NCBI GenBank assembly: GCA_950097015.1
Contig: CATNEN010000010.1
Coordinates: 1-64,000 of the forward strand
Source of the DNA: Macrostomum hystrix
Lineage: Eukaryota > Platyhelminthes > Macrostomidae
DNA length: 64,000 bases
Direction: 5' to 3'
Part shown: positions 1-11,839 of the stretch, one piece after another
How the letters are laid out: the number at the start of each line of letters is the position of its first letter
Position numbering within the stretch: the stretch's first letter is position 1
The notes under the pieces: generated by a model
The model's database searches: none
What the model saw: the letters and a program-made list of their open reading frames with translations, nothing else
Told to the model about the DNA's origin: nothing
Position numbers and translations under genes: made by a program

Positions 1-528
1 GTAAAGTGAATGTTTGGCAAAGTGGCTGTGCAGCCAATCCCAAGTGCTTCTACCGGCATATCTTTTATTTTACTGTTTGGCTGCTATGGCATCTAAATAT
101 GCCTTGTGCTTGCACGCATGCAAACCAATATTTTAAGTGTCTCGTGCACTTCTTCATTTAGCCTTTGTGTTTGTACTATTGTTGTGCCGTGGGTTCGAGT
201 CCCGGACCTCTGGTGCTACGCCTTATACATCCATTCTGGGTTGCTCCTTGCTTGTTAATGAGCATTCTGTTATCGCTTAGATAGAAACTAGCCATTATTA
301 TCAGCCCTGAACTGTAGCTGTTACTGTTGTCCTAAGCTTTCTATTCTGTTCTATACGTCACATAGATCTTTCATTTACATATTTTCATATCCTTAAAAAA
401 ATCCTCAAATTTGCTCCAGCTCCAGTGACGCAACTGGGCAGTTCACCCGCAATTGACAGCTGTCATTCCCCTTTCATTTGTGTTATTTGCCCTTTTATAA
501 ACCTGTAAAATTCGCACCTGTCTCGCAG
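1..528 (+). other. Upstream intron of the NCAPD2 gene (or flank)
   Basis: No coding signal is seen. The stretch ends in a clear 3' splice site (TCTCGCAG, last base 528) that opens the first NCAPD2 exon in the window, so it is most likely an intron whose 5' exon lies outside. A short tRNA B-box-like string sits at 191-203 but no tRNA can be folded around it. Confidence 0.6.
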
Positions 529-3500
529 GCGAAGCCTACACTGTCAATACCCGGCAGTCGGAGGCCTGCGCCCAGATCGCCAAGCAGCAGACTCTCATCG
601 GCTGCCTGCAGCAGAGCCTGCAGTTCGTTGAGCAGGTGAAGTCCGCCATCCCGTTTGTCGTGGCCATGCTGGGCTCGTCCACCCAGAGTGACATCTTGGA
701 GGCCGTGGCCTTCCTGCTAGCCGGGGCACCAACAAGGCATGGCCGAGTGCGGCCCCGGCTTCAAGAAGATGCTGGGCCTCGTCTGGTCCAAGGAGGCCGC
801 CATCAAGCAGGCGGTGGTGTCCGCCTACGAGAAAATGTACACGGAGGTGTTCGTGGAGCCGGAGGCGGGCATCAAGCCAGATGACGCCGTTAAAATGCGC
901 GTGAACGGCATCGTGGGCAGCCTTAGCCAGCTCGTCTGCTCCGCCACCCTCGGCGACCTGCTGTCCCTGGAGAAGCTGGTGTGCGAGTTTGTCCGGTCCG
1001 GCGTCATCGATAAGCCTGTGGTGCAGGTCAGGGACCGAATCTGATCATTTTAGCACAATCTCATTTTGCCTGGTGTCAATCTGACCCTGCTTAATGTCAA
1101 TCTCACCCTACTTAACGTCAATCTTATCCTCCTTAACGTCAATCTCACCCTACTTAATGTCAATCTTAACACTAACAAAGTCAACCTTACGCAGTTCATT
1201 GGTTTCTTACCCTCTGGACTTAACTCAACCTAATCGATGTCAATCTCACCTTAAAAATGTAAATCTCACCCTAATCGATGTCAATCTCACCTTAAAAATG
1301 TAAATCTCACCCTAATCGATGTCAATCTCACCTTAAAAATGTAAATCTCACCCTAATCTATGTCGATTTGGGAATCGACGTCTATCTCCCCTAGTGGATT
1401 GTTAATCTCGCCATGGTATGTGCCAATCTCACACTATCAAATGGCAATCTTACCCTAATAGACGTCAATCTCATCCTATTGAATCTAATGCAATGTCGCG
1501 ATTTTCCGCCTCCATCTCTGCCAGGGAGCCTGGGATAAGTTTGCCCGCCGCATCGGCAACTCCAGCCAGGACCGGCGAGCCGCTGTCATTCTGCTGGGCA
1601 TGATGGCTGCCGAGGAGCCGGGCATTGTGCGGGCCAACACCCAGCTGCTGGTTAGCGAAGGCCTGTGCCTGGACTGCACCGACCTGCAGCTCGTGCAGTA
1701 CACCTGCGTAGCCCTGCAGCGCATTGCCGTCCTGCCTGCCAAGGCAAAAGCCGGCGCGGCTGGCGGCGCCCCCGCGTCAGCCACTGCCGCCGCTCAGGAG
1801 TCCTGCAGGATGCCCACCGACAGCGAGCTGTTCCAGCGGCTGCTGGATATTATTGTGACTTCGGCTGCTGGTGAAAGCCGCTTCTGGATGCCCATGATGG
1901 AACAGGTTGGACTCTTTGTTGGCATTCCTCAATTAAGATCAGATCTGAGATATTCCCTGATAGTTGAAAACTAAAATCCCATCCCGCAGGCGGTGTCCGT
2001 GATCTACACTCTGGCCGACTGTCCGGACAAGCTGGCTGTAAGCCTGATCCGGCGCATGGCCCGCCTTCTACTGGAAAGCGGCGGCGCCGGGGCCGACAAG
2101 GCGACCGACGGAGCGGAGGCGCCGCCATCGCAGGCCAACTTTGAACCGGCCGAAGCTGAAGCGGCCATTCCGCAGCCGCAACTGAGCCTGGCGTCCAGCA
2201 TGATGGCCAAATTCGTCGCCCTAATTGGCCACGTGGCGCTCAAGGTGCTCGTGCACCTGGAAGTTGCCGTGCTGGCCGAGTTGAAGCGACGCGCCGCGTT
2301 GAAGGAGGCCAACAAAGGCGGGGACAACAGCAGGGCTGGCAGCGCCTCGGCGGCCAAGGCCTCCAAGCGGAAGGTGGCTATGGCTGTTGACTGAGTGACT
2401 AGCTTATTTGGAATCAAGAATCAGAATCAGAGTCAGTAGGGTGAGATAGAATCAGTAGGGTGAGACAGAATCAGTAGGGTGACACAGAATCAGTAGGGTG
2501 ACACAGAATCAGTAGGGTGACACAGAATCAGTAGGGTGACACAGAATCAGTAGGGTGACACAGAATCAGTATGGTGAGACAGAATCAGTAGGGTGAGACA
2601 GAATCAGTAGGGTGAGACAGAATCAGTAGGGTGAGACAGAATCAGTAGGGTGAGACAGAATCAGTAGGGTGAGACAGAATCAGTAGGGTGAGACAGAATC
2701 AGTAGGGTGAGACAGAATCAGTAGGGTGAGATAGAATCAGTAGGGTGAGACAGAATCAGTAGGGTGAGATAGAATCAGTAGAGTGAGACAGAATCAGTAG
2801 GGTGAGATAGAATCAGTAGGGTGAGATAGAATCAGTAGGGTGAGACAGAATCAGTAGGGTGAGACAGAATCAGTAGGGTGAGACAGAATCAGTAGGGTGA
2901 GACAGAATCAGTAGGGTGAGACAGAATCAGTAGGGTGAGACAGAATCAGTAGGGTGAGACAGAATCAGTAGAGTGAGACAGAATCAGTAGGGTGAGACAG
3001 AATCAGTAGGGTGAGACAAAATCAGTAGGGTGAGACAGAATCAGTAGGGTGAGACAGAATCAGTAGGTTGAGACAGAATCAGTGAGTCAGAATCTCATCT
3101 CATCCACGTAACGGCCGCGCCCTCTCCCAATACCGCAGAGCGCGCAGCCGGTCTCGGCGGAGGAGGAGCTGGGCCTGGAGGGCGCCTCAGCCGATGACCA
3201 GGAGGCGGAGCAGATCCGGCGCCTGCTAGACACGGTGCTGCTGTACGATGACCGGCACCTGCTCAGCTACCTGGCCCCCCTGGTTGTGCACGTATGCCAG
3301 CAGCCGGCCGCCTTCCAGTCCGAGCAGCTGCAGGCCGCGGCCAGCCTGGCCCTGGCGAAGCTCATGCTGGTATCCGCCAACTTCTGCGATCAGCACCTGT
3401 GCCTGCTGTTCACCTTGGCCGAGAACAGCCAGTCCGAGGTCATCCGCGCCAACCTCATCGTGGCCCTGGGCGACCTGGCCAAGCGCTTTCCTAACCTCAT

Positions 3501-5641
3501 CGAGCCCTGGACCGCCAGCCTCTACGGCCGGCTGCGCGACGCCAGCGCCCGGGTCCGGCTGAACGCCCTGAACACCCTGAGCCACCTCATCCTGAACGAC
3601 ATGATCAAGGTGAAGGGCCAGATCAGCGAGATGACCACCTGTATCTGCGACAGCCAGTCCCGCATCGCCCACCTGGCCAAGCTGTTCTTCTCCGAGCTGT
3701 CTAACAAGGGCAACGCGCTCTACAATGTGCTGCCGGACATCATCAACCGGCTGAGCGACTCTGAGATTAACGAGGCCCAGTTCAAGGTTAGTGGACTGGC
3801 TTGGGGTCTGTTTTATCCTCAAATCAGAGCCTGTATTCTCTAATCAGAGCCTGTATTATCCTCTAATCAGAGCCTGTATTATCCTCTAATCAAAGCCTGT
3901 ATTATCCTCTAATCAAAGCCTGTATTATCCTCTAATCATTACCTGTATTATCCTCTAATCAGAGCCTTTATTCTCTAATCAAAGCCTGTATTATCCTCTA
4001 ATCATTACCTGTATCATCCTCTAATCATTACCTGTATTATCCTCTAATCAAAGCCTGTATTATCCTCTAATCAAAGCCTGTATTATCCTCTAATCAAAGC
4101 CTGTATTATCCTCTAATCAAAGCCTGTATTCTCTAATCAGAGCCTGTATTCTCTAATCAGAGCCTGTATTATCCTGTAATCAAAGACTGTATTATCCTCT
4201 AATCAAAGCCTGTATTATCCTCTAATCAAAGCCTGTATTCTCTAATCAGAGCCTGTATTCTCTAATCAGAGCCTGTATTCTCTAATCAGAGCCTGTATTA
4301 TCCTGTAATCAAAGCCTGTATTATCCTCTAATCAAAGCCTGTATTCTCTAATCAGAGCCTGTATTCTCTAATCAGAGCCTGTATTATCCTCTAATCAAAG
4401 CCTGTATTATCCTCTAATCAAAGCCTGTATTCTCTAATCAGAGCCTGTATTCTCTAATCAGAGCCTGTATTATCCTGTAATCAAAGCCTGTATTATCCTC
4501 TAATCAAAGCCTGTATTATCCTCTAATCAAAGACTGTATTATCCTCTAATCAAAGCCTGTATTCTCTAATCAGAGCCTGTATTATCCTGTAATCAAAGCC
4601 TGTATTATCCTCTAATCAAAGCCTGTATTATCCTCTAATCAAAGCCTGTATTATCCTCTAATCAAAGCCTGTATTCTCTAATCAGAGCCTGTATTCTCTA
4701 ATCAGAGCCTGTATTATCCTGTAATCAAAGCCTGTATTATCCTCTAATCAAAGCCTGTATTATCCTCTAATCAAAGACTGTATTATCCTCTAATCAAAGC
4801 CTGTATTCTCTAATCAGAGCCTGTATTCTCTAATCAGAGCCTGTATTATCCTCTAATTATTGCCTATATTATCCTCTAATCATTGCCTGTATTATCCTCA
4901 AATCAGAGCCTGTATTATCCTCTAAAAAGAGTCTGTATTACAAGCCTAACAATGAGTTTCTTCCCCTTCCGTTCATGGCCGCCTTAGGAGATCTGCGACT
5001 TCCTGTTCCCGCTGGTTCGCGGCGAGAGGCACTGCGAGCAGCTGGTGGAGAAGCTCTGCATCCGCCTCCGGGGCCTGGAGAATCCCAGACAGTGGCGCGA
5101 CTTCGCCTACTGCCTGAACCTCATGACCTACAGCGAGCGGATGCTGCGCAAGCTGCTGGAGAACATCGCCACCTTCTCCGACAAGCTACACGAGGCGGAG
5201 GTGTACAACTGCTTCAAGTCCATCACGGCCAACGCTGGCAGAGCCGCTCCTCAGGGCGGTCCCGCGGCTGCAGCCGCTGCCGCTGCCGCAGGCGGCGGTT
5301 CCCAGCAGGTCGGCGGCGGTGGGGGCACTGGCGACATGGCTGGAGTCCTGGCCGAGCTGAACGCCAAGATTGAGGAGTTTCACGTCAAGCAGGTGGACAA
5401 CGAGGAGGCGATGCAGCGTGCTGAGAAGGCCGCCAAAAAGGCTCAGCAGAGGCGCAAGAGATCCAGCACCGCCGCCAACACCACGGCCGCAGCCGCCATC
5501 GCTGCTGCTGCCGCCGCCGCAGCCGCCGGTGATGAAGAAGCACCTGCCGGACCTTCGGGTGGCGTTCGCGGGGGCAGCAAGCGAAGGGCGGCCGCCGCTG
5601 CCAGAAGGAGGACGGCGGTGTTTAGCGACGATAGCGAGTGA
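529..5641 (+). CDS. NCAPD2: Condensin complex subunit 1 (CAP-D2), 3' part of gene
   Basis: CAP-D2 is the HEAT-repeat subunit of condensin I, which compacts and individualises mitotic chromosomes. Exons read as 529-1026, 1525-1905, 1990-2373, 3139-3786 and 4988-5641 (TGA). All junctions are GT..AG and phase-compatible. Together they give about 855 codons, the C-terminal ~60% of the family's usual ~1,400 residues. Family landmarks seen in order are VWSKE and VVSAYEKMY, VILLGMMAAEEP, FWMPMMEQ-AVSVIYTLAD, EEELGLEGASADDQEAE, then the conserved Cnd1 core (VALGDLAKRFPNLIEPW, NTLSHLILNDMIKVKGQ, NALYNVLPDIINRLSD, LVEKLCIRLRG). The C-terminus is Ala-rich then basic, ending VFSDDSE, like the vertebrate tail. 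The reading frame breaks once, near 721-740 in the first exon. All introns but the 84-bp one carry a different tandem repeat. Confidence 0.93.
1076..1480 (+). repeat. 41-bp tandem repeat in NCAPD2 intron
   Basis: About three good copies of a 41-bp unit (containing CTAATCGATGTCAATCTCAC) lie within a field of degenerate half-units of the form GTCAATCTCACCCTA. The array lies wholly inside the 1027-1524 intron, beginning about 50 bases after the donor. Confidence 0.8.
2418..3085 (+). repeat. 19-bp tandem repeat in NCAPD2 intron
   Basis: About 35 copies of the 19-mer ACAGAATCAGTAGGGTGAG fill most of the 2374-3138 intron. The first third carries GTGACAC variants, the remainder GTGAGAC or GTGAGAT, so copies cluster by variant as expected for local slippage or conversion. 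Confidence 0.95.
3815..4950 (+). repeat. 20/23-bp mixed tandem repeat in NCAPD2 intron
   Basis: About 50 copies of two related units alternate: a 20-mer CTCTAATCAGAGCCTGTATT and a 23-mer with an added ATC and an AAAGCC variant. The array fills the 3787-4987 intron, starting about 30 bases after the donor and ending about 40 before the acceptor. Confidence 0.95.
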
Positions 5642-5654
5642 CGGCCCGTTGCCA

Positions 5655-5892
5655 CAGTGGCGGCGCAGCCAAACCATACACACCATAAGATCACAGCAAG
5701 CCAATGGCGGCGCAGCCAAACCATACACACCATAAGATCACAGCAAGCCAATGGCGGCGCAGCCAAACTATACACACCATAAGATCACAGCAAGCCAATG
5801 GCGGCGCAGCCAAACTATACACACCATAAGATCACAGCAAGCCAATGGCGGCGCAGCCAAACCATACACACCATAAGATCACAGCAAGCCAA
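5655..5892 (+). repeat. 47-bp tandem repeat in NCAPD2 3' UTR region
   Basis: Five copies of a 47-bp unit (starting AATGGCGGCGCAGCCAAAC) begin about 14 bases after the NCAPD2 stop codon, so they probably lie in the 3' UTR. Confidence 0.9.
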
Positions 5893-6668
5893 AGGACAAG
5901 TACATCTAAATGTACGTGTGGAATAGACACCTCAAGTTTAATAATCCAGTGCAATTTTCTACAGGATAAGAAGTGTAGTATTTTTATTCGAAATGTGAAT
6001 ATTCTAAAAGAAGTCGCAATGCTATTGTCTACTCTATGTAATTCTTCTCTTTTGTGGGCCCTAATGCTTCAGTGTTTTCTTATTTAGTCCAGCAATTCAT
6101 TTGTTTACTGCTGTTATTGTTGTGATCTCATACGGCTCAATTGTACTCGTAGTCGCCAGGTTGCTTAATAGTGTCGCATTTTTATCGGCAAGCATAACAG
6201 CTGATTTGTAAGTGTTGCAAGTGCATCTTTGTTCCCTTGATATTTTATTAACAGATATAGCTAAGCAATCAACAGTGTGTGGCCAGAACTTACATTTAAA
6301 TATCAGTAGCAGTAATCGGCAGCTACAAAAACTGTGCATTCAATTTAATAATTGTGCGGCATTTTCAAAGCTTGTATTTTTCTACACAACTAATATATTC
6401 AGACGGGAGCATAAGTATTACTCCGTTAAACATGAGCTTGCCTGTTCAATTCTGTGCTCTGTCTGTTAAAAACTTGCCTTTTTTCTAGTACAACTATTTC
6501 ATTTTAGAGACCAGTAATATAGCTTAGTTAATACTGGATACGAGCTAAAACAGCCTCATCGGGTACGTATCGAATCCGCAAATGGCAAAGTTCAGTATTG
6601 GTCAACAAAAAATAATATTTAATTAGGAATGTGAGCTGGTTGGCCAACTAAAATCGATAGCAGCCACC
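5893..6668. other. Convergent intergenic spacer
   Basis: AT-rich sequence between the converging NCAPD2 and ankyrin genes. The short open frames here have no family signal, no splice context and AT-rich composition unlike the neighbouring exons. Nothing else is recognised. Confidence 0.6.
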
Positions 6669-9600
6669 TTAAACTGAATCAGACTGCTCGGAATCTGAGC
6701 ATTCATCTTCCTTCTGCTGCTCAGCGATCCACGCCAGTATCAGCTGCGCATCTTCATTCTGCGCCGCGTATTGCGCAACCGTCAGGCCCTTCGAGTCCTT
6801 CAGCTCGTGGAACGCGGCCACTCCCAGGCAGTTCTTGATGAGGCTCAGCGACTCCAGGCCCTGGTACCTGGCTGCCAGGTGGGCGGGGCTTCGGCCCTTC
6901 GAATCTTTGTCCAGCAGGCAGTCCTTGCCGAAATTGTTGACACACCAGACCAGTGCGGAGCTGCTTCTCACGTTCTGAGCGGCCATGTGCGCCAGGGTCC
7001 AGTTGGCATTGCCTCTGCTGCGCATGGCCTCCTTGCCGATGCTGTCAGCGATGAAATTCAGGGAGTCCTTGCCCTGAAGATGGGGCAGTAGGACCACTGA
7101 TTCGGGTGGCCTCATATGATCTTCCCGCCCGGCCCTCCCATCTGCTGCTCACCTGCTTCCCGCCCGGCCCTCCCATCTGCTGCTCACCTGCTTCCCGCCC
7201 TGCCCTCCCATCTGCTGCTCACCTGCTTCCCGCCCTGCCCTCCCATCTGCTGATCACCTGCTTCCCGCCCTGCCCTCCCATCTGCTGATCACCTGCTTCC
7301 CGCCCTGCCCTCCCATCTGCTGATCACCTGCTTCCCGCCCTGCCCTCCCATCAGCTGATCACCTGCTTCCCGCCCTGCCCTCCCATCTGCTGCTCACCTG
7401 CTTCCCGCCCTGCCCTACCATCTGCTGCTCACCTGCTTCCCGCCCTGCCCTCCCATCTGCTGCTCACCTGCTTCCCGCCCTGCCCTCCCATCTGCTGCTC
7501 ACCTGCTTCCATGCGGCCAGGTGGGCCACCGTGTTGCCCTGGTCATCGGTCTCGCTCAGCCGGCCGCTGCCGCACTGCTCCACCAGCCACTTGAGTGCCG
7601 AGTTGCCGGCGGTGTTCAGCGCCGCCTTGTGCAACACGGAGCGGCCGCACTGGCCCCGCGCGTCGAAGCAGCGGGCTCCCAGATGGCTCTTTGCCAGCGC
7701 CATTGACTCCGCGCCCTGCTTCCATGCAGCCAGGTGAACCGGCGTATTGCCGAAGTATGTCAGCTCCAGCAGGCTGTCTGCTCCTAGCTTGTCCACCAGC
7801 CACTTGAGAGCCGAGATGCCGCTTCGGTTCATGGCAGCCCAGTGCATGGCCTTCCTCTCGAACTGGCCTCTCTGCTGGAAGCATTCCGCGCCAAGGCTCT
7901 GCTTCATCAGTACCATGGAGTCCGCGCCCTGCTTCCACGCGGCCAGGTGAACCGGCGTGTTGCCAAACGCATCCACCGCCGTCAGGCAGTCCCGGCCGCA
8001 TCGCCTGTAGTTAAATGATCGCCTGTCTATATCTATGTCTCTCCCCTTACAATGTCTCACTCCTCACAATGTCTCACTCCTCACAATGTCTCACTCCTCA
8101 TAACGACCCATTCATACTCGCACATCAGTGACTGACATCCAGTCTGAGCTTCAACTGGTTTTTCACCGACCAATGTCTGGTGATTCTCAATTCGGATCCT
8201 CATCCCGGGGACGAGCTTGCGCAGGCATCCTGAGTGCACTTGAAGTTATTTTACCTGGCCATCAACTTGAGCGCCGAGCTGTCCCTGGAGTTCATGGCAG
8301 CCGAATGCACCACCGTCCGTCTCCATTTGCCCCGCCGTTTTAAGCAGTCCGGGCCCAGCTGGCGCAGCGCCACCCTCATCAACCAGGTGCCCACCTGGTG
8401 CCTCGCTGCCAGGTGCAGCACAGTGTCGCCATTGCTGTCCGCCACCTCCAGACTCGCTCGACCGCACTCGTTGACGAGCCAGGTCAGCACGGAGCTGTTG
8501 TCCTGCGAGCGCAATGAGTCAGGGATTGTGACTAGTTGTCAATTTATTATGAATACACGTGTCATTGATAAAGAAATGAAGATGTCAGGGATAACGAACG
8601 CAGGTTGATCGTCAGTCGCACCAGGTTAGCAGCCGCGCAGTGGATCGGGGTGCGGCCGCACCTGCCTGGCCAGAGAAAGCAGGCATTGCTGCCGAGTTCA
8701 TTCTTAATCAGCTGCAGCGAGTCCACGCCCTGGTGCCAGGCCGCAAGGTGCACCGGCGTGAAGCCGAACTGGTCGGGCACCGTCAGGCAGCGGCTGCCGA
8801 ACTCCCTGACAAGCCATTTCAGCGCCGAGTTGCTGCGCTTGTTCTGAGCGGCGCAGTGCGCCGGTGTCCGCCCTGACCTGCCAGCCAGCTGGAAGCAGCC
8901 GAGGCCGCCGTGGCGCCCGGTATCTTGCAGGCTATTCAAGATCAGCTGCAGCCAGGCGTAGCTCTGGTAGCGGGCAGCGCAATGCACGGGGGTGTCCCCG
9001 CTGGAGTTCCGGCTCTCCAGCAGGTCGGGGCCCAGCCGGCTGAGCAGCGCGGCGAAGCTCTGGGCGCTGCTGGAGCGGCAGGCCACCTGGTGGGCCACCG
9101 GCTGGGCGGGCGGTTCGGAGTCGGCGTTGAGGCTCGAGACTGTCACAATGATGTTCCTGATGGGGTTCGGCATCGGGGTAGACTCTGCGAGAGTTTCATC
9201 CCTGCCTGTTTTTGGGTTGTTCAGTTTCAGGAAGTTTTATCCCTGCCTGTTTTCTGGGTTGTTCAGTTTCAGGAAGTTTTATCCCTGCCTGTTTTCTGGG
9301 TTGTTCAGTTTCAGGAAGTTTTATCCCTGCCTGTTTTCTGGGTTGTTCAGTTTCAGGAAGTTTTATCCCTGCCTGTTTTCTGGGTTGTTCAGTTTCAGGA
9401 AGTTTTATCCCTGCCTGTTTTCTGGGTTGTTCAGTTTCAGGAAGTTTTATCCCTGCCTGTTTTCTGGGTTGCTCAGTTTCAGGAAGTTTTATCCCTGCCT
9501 GTTTTCTGGGTTGCTCAGTTTCAGGAAGTTTTATCCCTGCCTGTTTTTGGGTTGCTCAGTTTCAGGAAGTTTTATCCCTGCCTGTTTTCTGGGTTGTTCA

Positions 9601-9964
9601 GTTTCAGGAAGTTTTATCCCTGCCACAAAGGAGAATAATTCTGACAATACCGGGAGGTATTGTGATTCTCTAGGAGCCCTACATTCCTATTCCTTCATTG
9701 TGCCAGTATAAAGGTCAAGCTGCCTCTTGACAGCGTAAACCTTCGTGAAAATAGACTCCGCTAAACATCCAGCCAGGTATTAGAACTTTTCGGATGCAAA
9801 CTCACTACTAATTATAGCTTTCTTTAAGTAGTAACAAAGCATTTTGTCCACGTGCTCAGCTACAGCACAGAAAATTTTCGATCTCACTTGTCCAGTTTGC
9901 CGCACAGCCGCAGCAGCTGCTCGGAATCGCCGTCCTGCAGGGCGGAAACTAGTTTAGCCTCCAT
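6669..9964 (-). CDS. Ankyrin-repeat protein
   Basis: On the minus strand the exons are 9964-9888 (starts MEAKLVSALQDGDSEQ), 9182-8622, 8502-8255, 8004-7503 and 7073-6669 (TAA). The last four are phase-consistent. The first ends in phase 2 while the second starts in phase 0 or 1, so one small exon or one base is missing there. The protein is a chain of ankyrin units of the form GNTPVHLAAWKQGADS, alternating with units of the form NSALKWLVEQCG, a paired layout about 67 residues long rather than the standard 33-residue unit. It ends in an acidic Ser-rich tail. Ankyrin repeats mediate protein binding; no enzymatic or membrane segment is seen. The exact family is not recognised and no function is assigned. 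Each intron is repeat-bearing. Confidence 0.82.
7136..7505 (-). repeat. 35-bp minisatellite that duplicates a 5' splice site
   Basis: About ten copies of a 35-bp unit fill the ankyrin-gene intron 7502-7074. On the gene's strand each copy contains GGAAGCAGGTGAGCAGCAG or a close variant, the same bases as the real exon-intron junction at 7503/7502 (exon ...GAAGCAG, intron GTGAGC...). The array therefore includes the last ~8 exon bases and the donor. Confidence 0.93.
8042..8105 (+). repeat. Short tandem repeat next to an acceptor
   Basis: About three and a half copies of CAATGTCTCACTCCTCA lie in the ankyrin-gene intron 8254-8005, some 40 bases upstream (on the gene strand) of the 8004 exon. Confidence 0.75.
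9214..9630 (+). repeat. 42-bp tandem repeat in ankyrin-gene intron
   Basis: Ten copies of a 42-bp unit (with TTCAGTTTCAGGAAGTTTTA) differ at only a few bases. Because 42 is a multiple of three, plus-strand open frames run through it; these are not genes. Confidence 0.95.
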
Positions 9965-10203
9965 AGTTCTGGCACAGTACAGCCGGGGCCTTCAGGGCAG
10001 GCAGAGACTATTTATCAGCTCTCTCAGTGTTAGCAAACTCTTAGCTCGAATCGCATTGGCTGGACAGAATATTTTCTTTAACCGAAAAACAGCTTTCGTC
10101 TGCGTGACAGTGTCTCCCTCACGACTTGGCCTGCTTAATTTTCATTGAGCACAGCTGCTTCATCACTTATAGCCAACATCCGCGTCATTTGAGAACAGGC
10201 GCC

Positions 10204-11302
10204 CTACCCTCCCTCCGACACACACTGAACCCTCCCTCCGACACACACTGAACCCTCCCTCCGACACACACTGAACCCTCCCTCCGACACACACTGAACC
10301 CTCCCTCCGACACACACTGAACCCTCCCTCCGACACACACTGAACCCTCCCTCCGACACACACTGAACCCTCCCTCCGACACACACTGAACCCTCCCTCC
10401 GACACACACTGAACCCTCCCTCCGACACACACTGAACCCTCCCTCCGACACACACTGAACCCTCCCTCCGACACACACTGAACCCTCCCTCCGACACACA
10501 CTGAACCCTCCCTCCGACACACACTGAACCCTCCCTCCGAAAGACACTGAACCCTCCCTCCGACACACACTGAACCCTCCCTCCGACACACACTGAACCC
10601 TCCCTCCGACACACACTGAACCCTCCCTCCGACACACACTGAACCCTCCCTCCGACACACACTGAACCCTCCCTCCGACACACACTTAACCCTCCCTCCG
10701 ACACACACTGAACCCTCCCTCCGACACACACTGAACCCTCCCTCCGACACACACTGAACCCTCCCTCCGACACACACTTAACCCTCCCTCCGACACACAC
10801 TGAACCCTCCCTCCGAAAGACACTGAACCCTCCCTCCGACACACACTGAACCCTCCCTCCGACACACACTGAACCCTCCCTCCGACACACACTGAACCCT
10901 CCCTCCGACACACACTGAACCCTCCCTCCGAAAGACACTGAACCCTCCCTCCGACACACACTGAACCCTCCCTCCGACACACACTGAACCCTCCCTCCGA
11001 CACACACTGAACCCTCCCTCCGACACACACTGAACCCTCCCTCCGACACACACTGAACCCTCCCTCCGACACACACTGAACCCTCCCTCCGACACACACT
11101 GAACCCTCCCTCCGACACACACTGAACCCTCCCTCCGACACACACTGAACCCTCCCTCCGACACACACTGAACCCTCCCTCCGACACACACTGAACCCTC
11201 CCTCCGACACACACTGAACCCTCCCTCCGACACACACTGAACCCTCCCTCCGACACACACTGAACCCTCCCTCCGACACACACTGAACCCTCCCTCCGAC
11301 AA
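10204..11302. repeat. 23-bp satellite array
   Basis: About 48 copies of a 23-bp unit (CCCTCCCTCCGACACACACT plus GAA) are nearly identical, with scattered AAAGAC and CTTAAC variants. It lies upstream of the ankyrin gene. The unit has no stop codon in any minus frame and 23 is not a multiple of three, so long artificial open frames of up to 367 codons cycle through it. Confidence 0.97.
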
Positions 11303-11839
11303 CACACACTAAACTCTCATTGTCAGCAGTATTCCAGTTTAAAAAAGCTTTAGTTAAACATTTATTGCAGATGTTTAGAAATGCTGCTACTTCGAGTATG
11401 TTAAATTTCATTCACAGCCCCAATGCATTTTCTGGCTACTCTCTCGCGTAGAAGTCCATCTTTATTTTTCCACAACTTATCCATTAGAAAGACTTTCTGA
11501 GTTTGAGCTCCACTTAACAACAGACTGGCAGCAAAGTTATTGTTTAATCTGAGTGCTACGTACTGACATCTCTGAACTCAGAGCTGTGCTCAAAAGCTCA
11601 TTTGTTAGAGTTTCCAGTCCCGCAGTCGACAATAATCTCGGTGAAGCAAGGCAAAAAACTGGATAGAAAATTTTCTGCTACGCTGCTTTTTCAGAACAAA
11701 AGGTTCGCTTGGGTGAGAGCGACTGCCCCCGCGATGGAGAGCGGAGATCGAGAAACTCAGGAGGAGGAAGCCAGCTTGCAGCTAGTGTCCGGCCACGCTC
11801 TGCACCCGCCACAGCTTTGACACCCTAGAGCCTTCGGAC
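11303..11839. other. Spacer with no supported gene
   Basis: Mixed-composition DNA between two satellites. A 28-codon frame at 11734-11820 (MESGDRETQEEEASLQ...) has an ATG and a stop but no other support. Confidence 0.5.

Noticed and set aside
191-203. GGGTTCGAGTCCC, a tRNA B-box/T-loop-like string
   Set aside because: No A box at the proper distance and no foldable cloverleaf; at most a remnant of a tRNA-derived SINE.
8910-9711. Plus-strand frames of about 240 codons
   Set aside because: They combine the antisense of the ankyrin exon with a 42-bp repeat whose length is a multiple of three.
10204-11411. Long minus-strand frames (up to 367 codons) of the type CVGGRVQCVSEGGFSVCRREG
   Set aside because: Produced by a 23-bp repeat without stop codons that cycles through all three frames; no start, splice or domain support.
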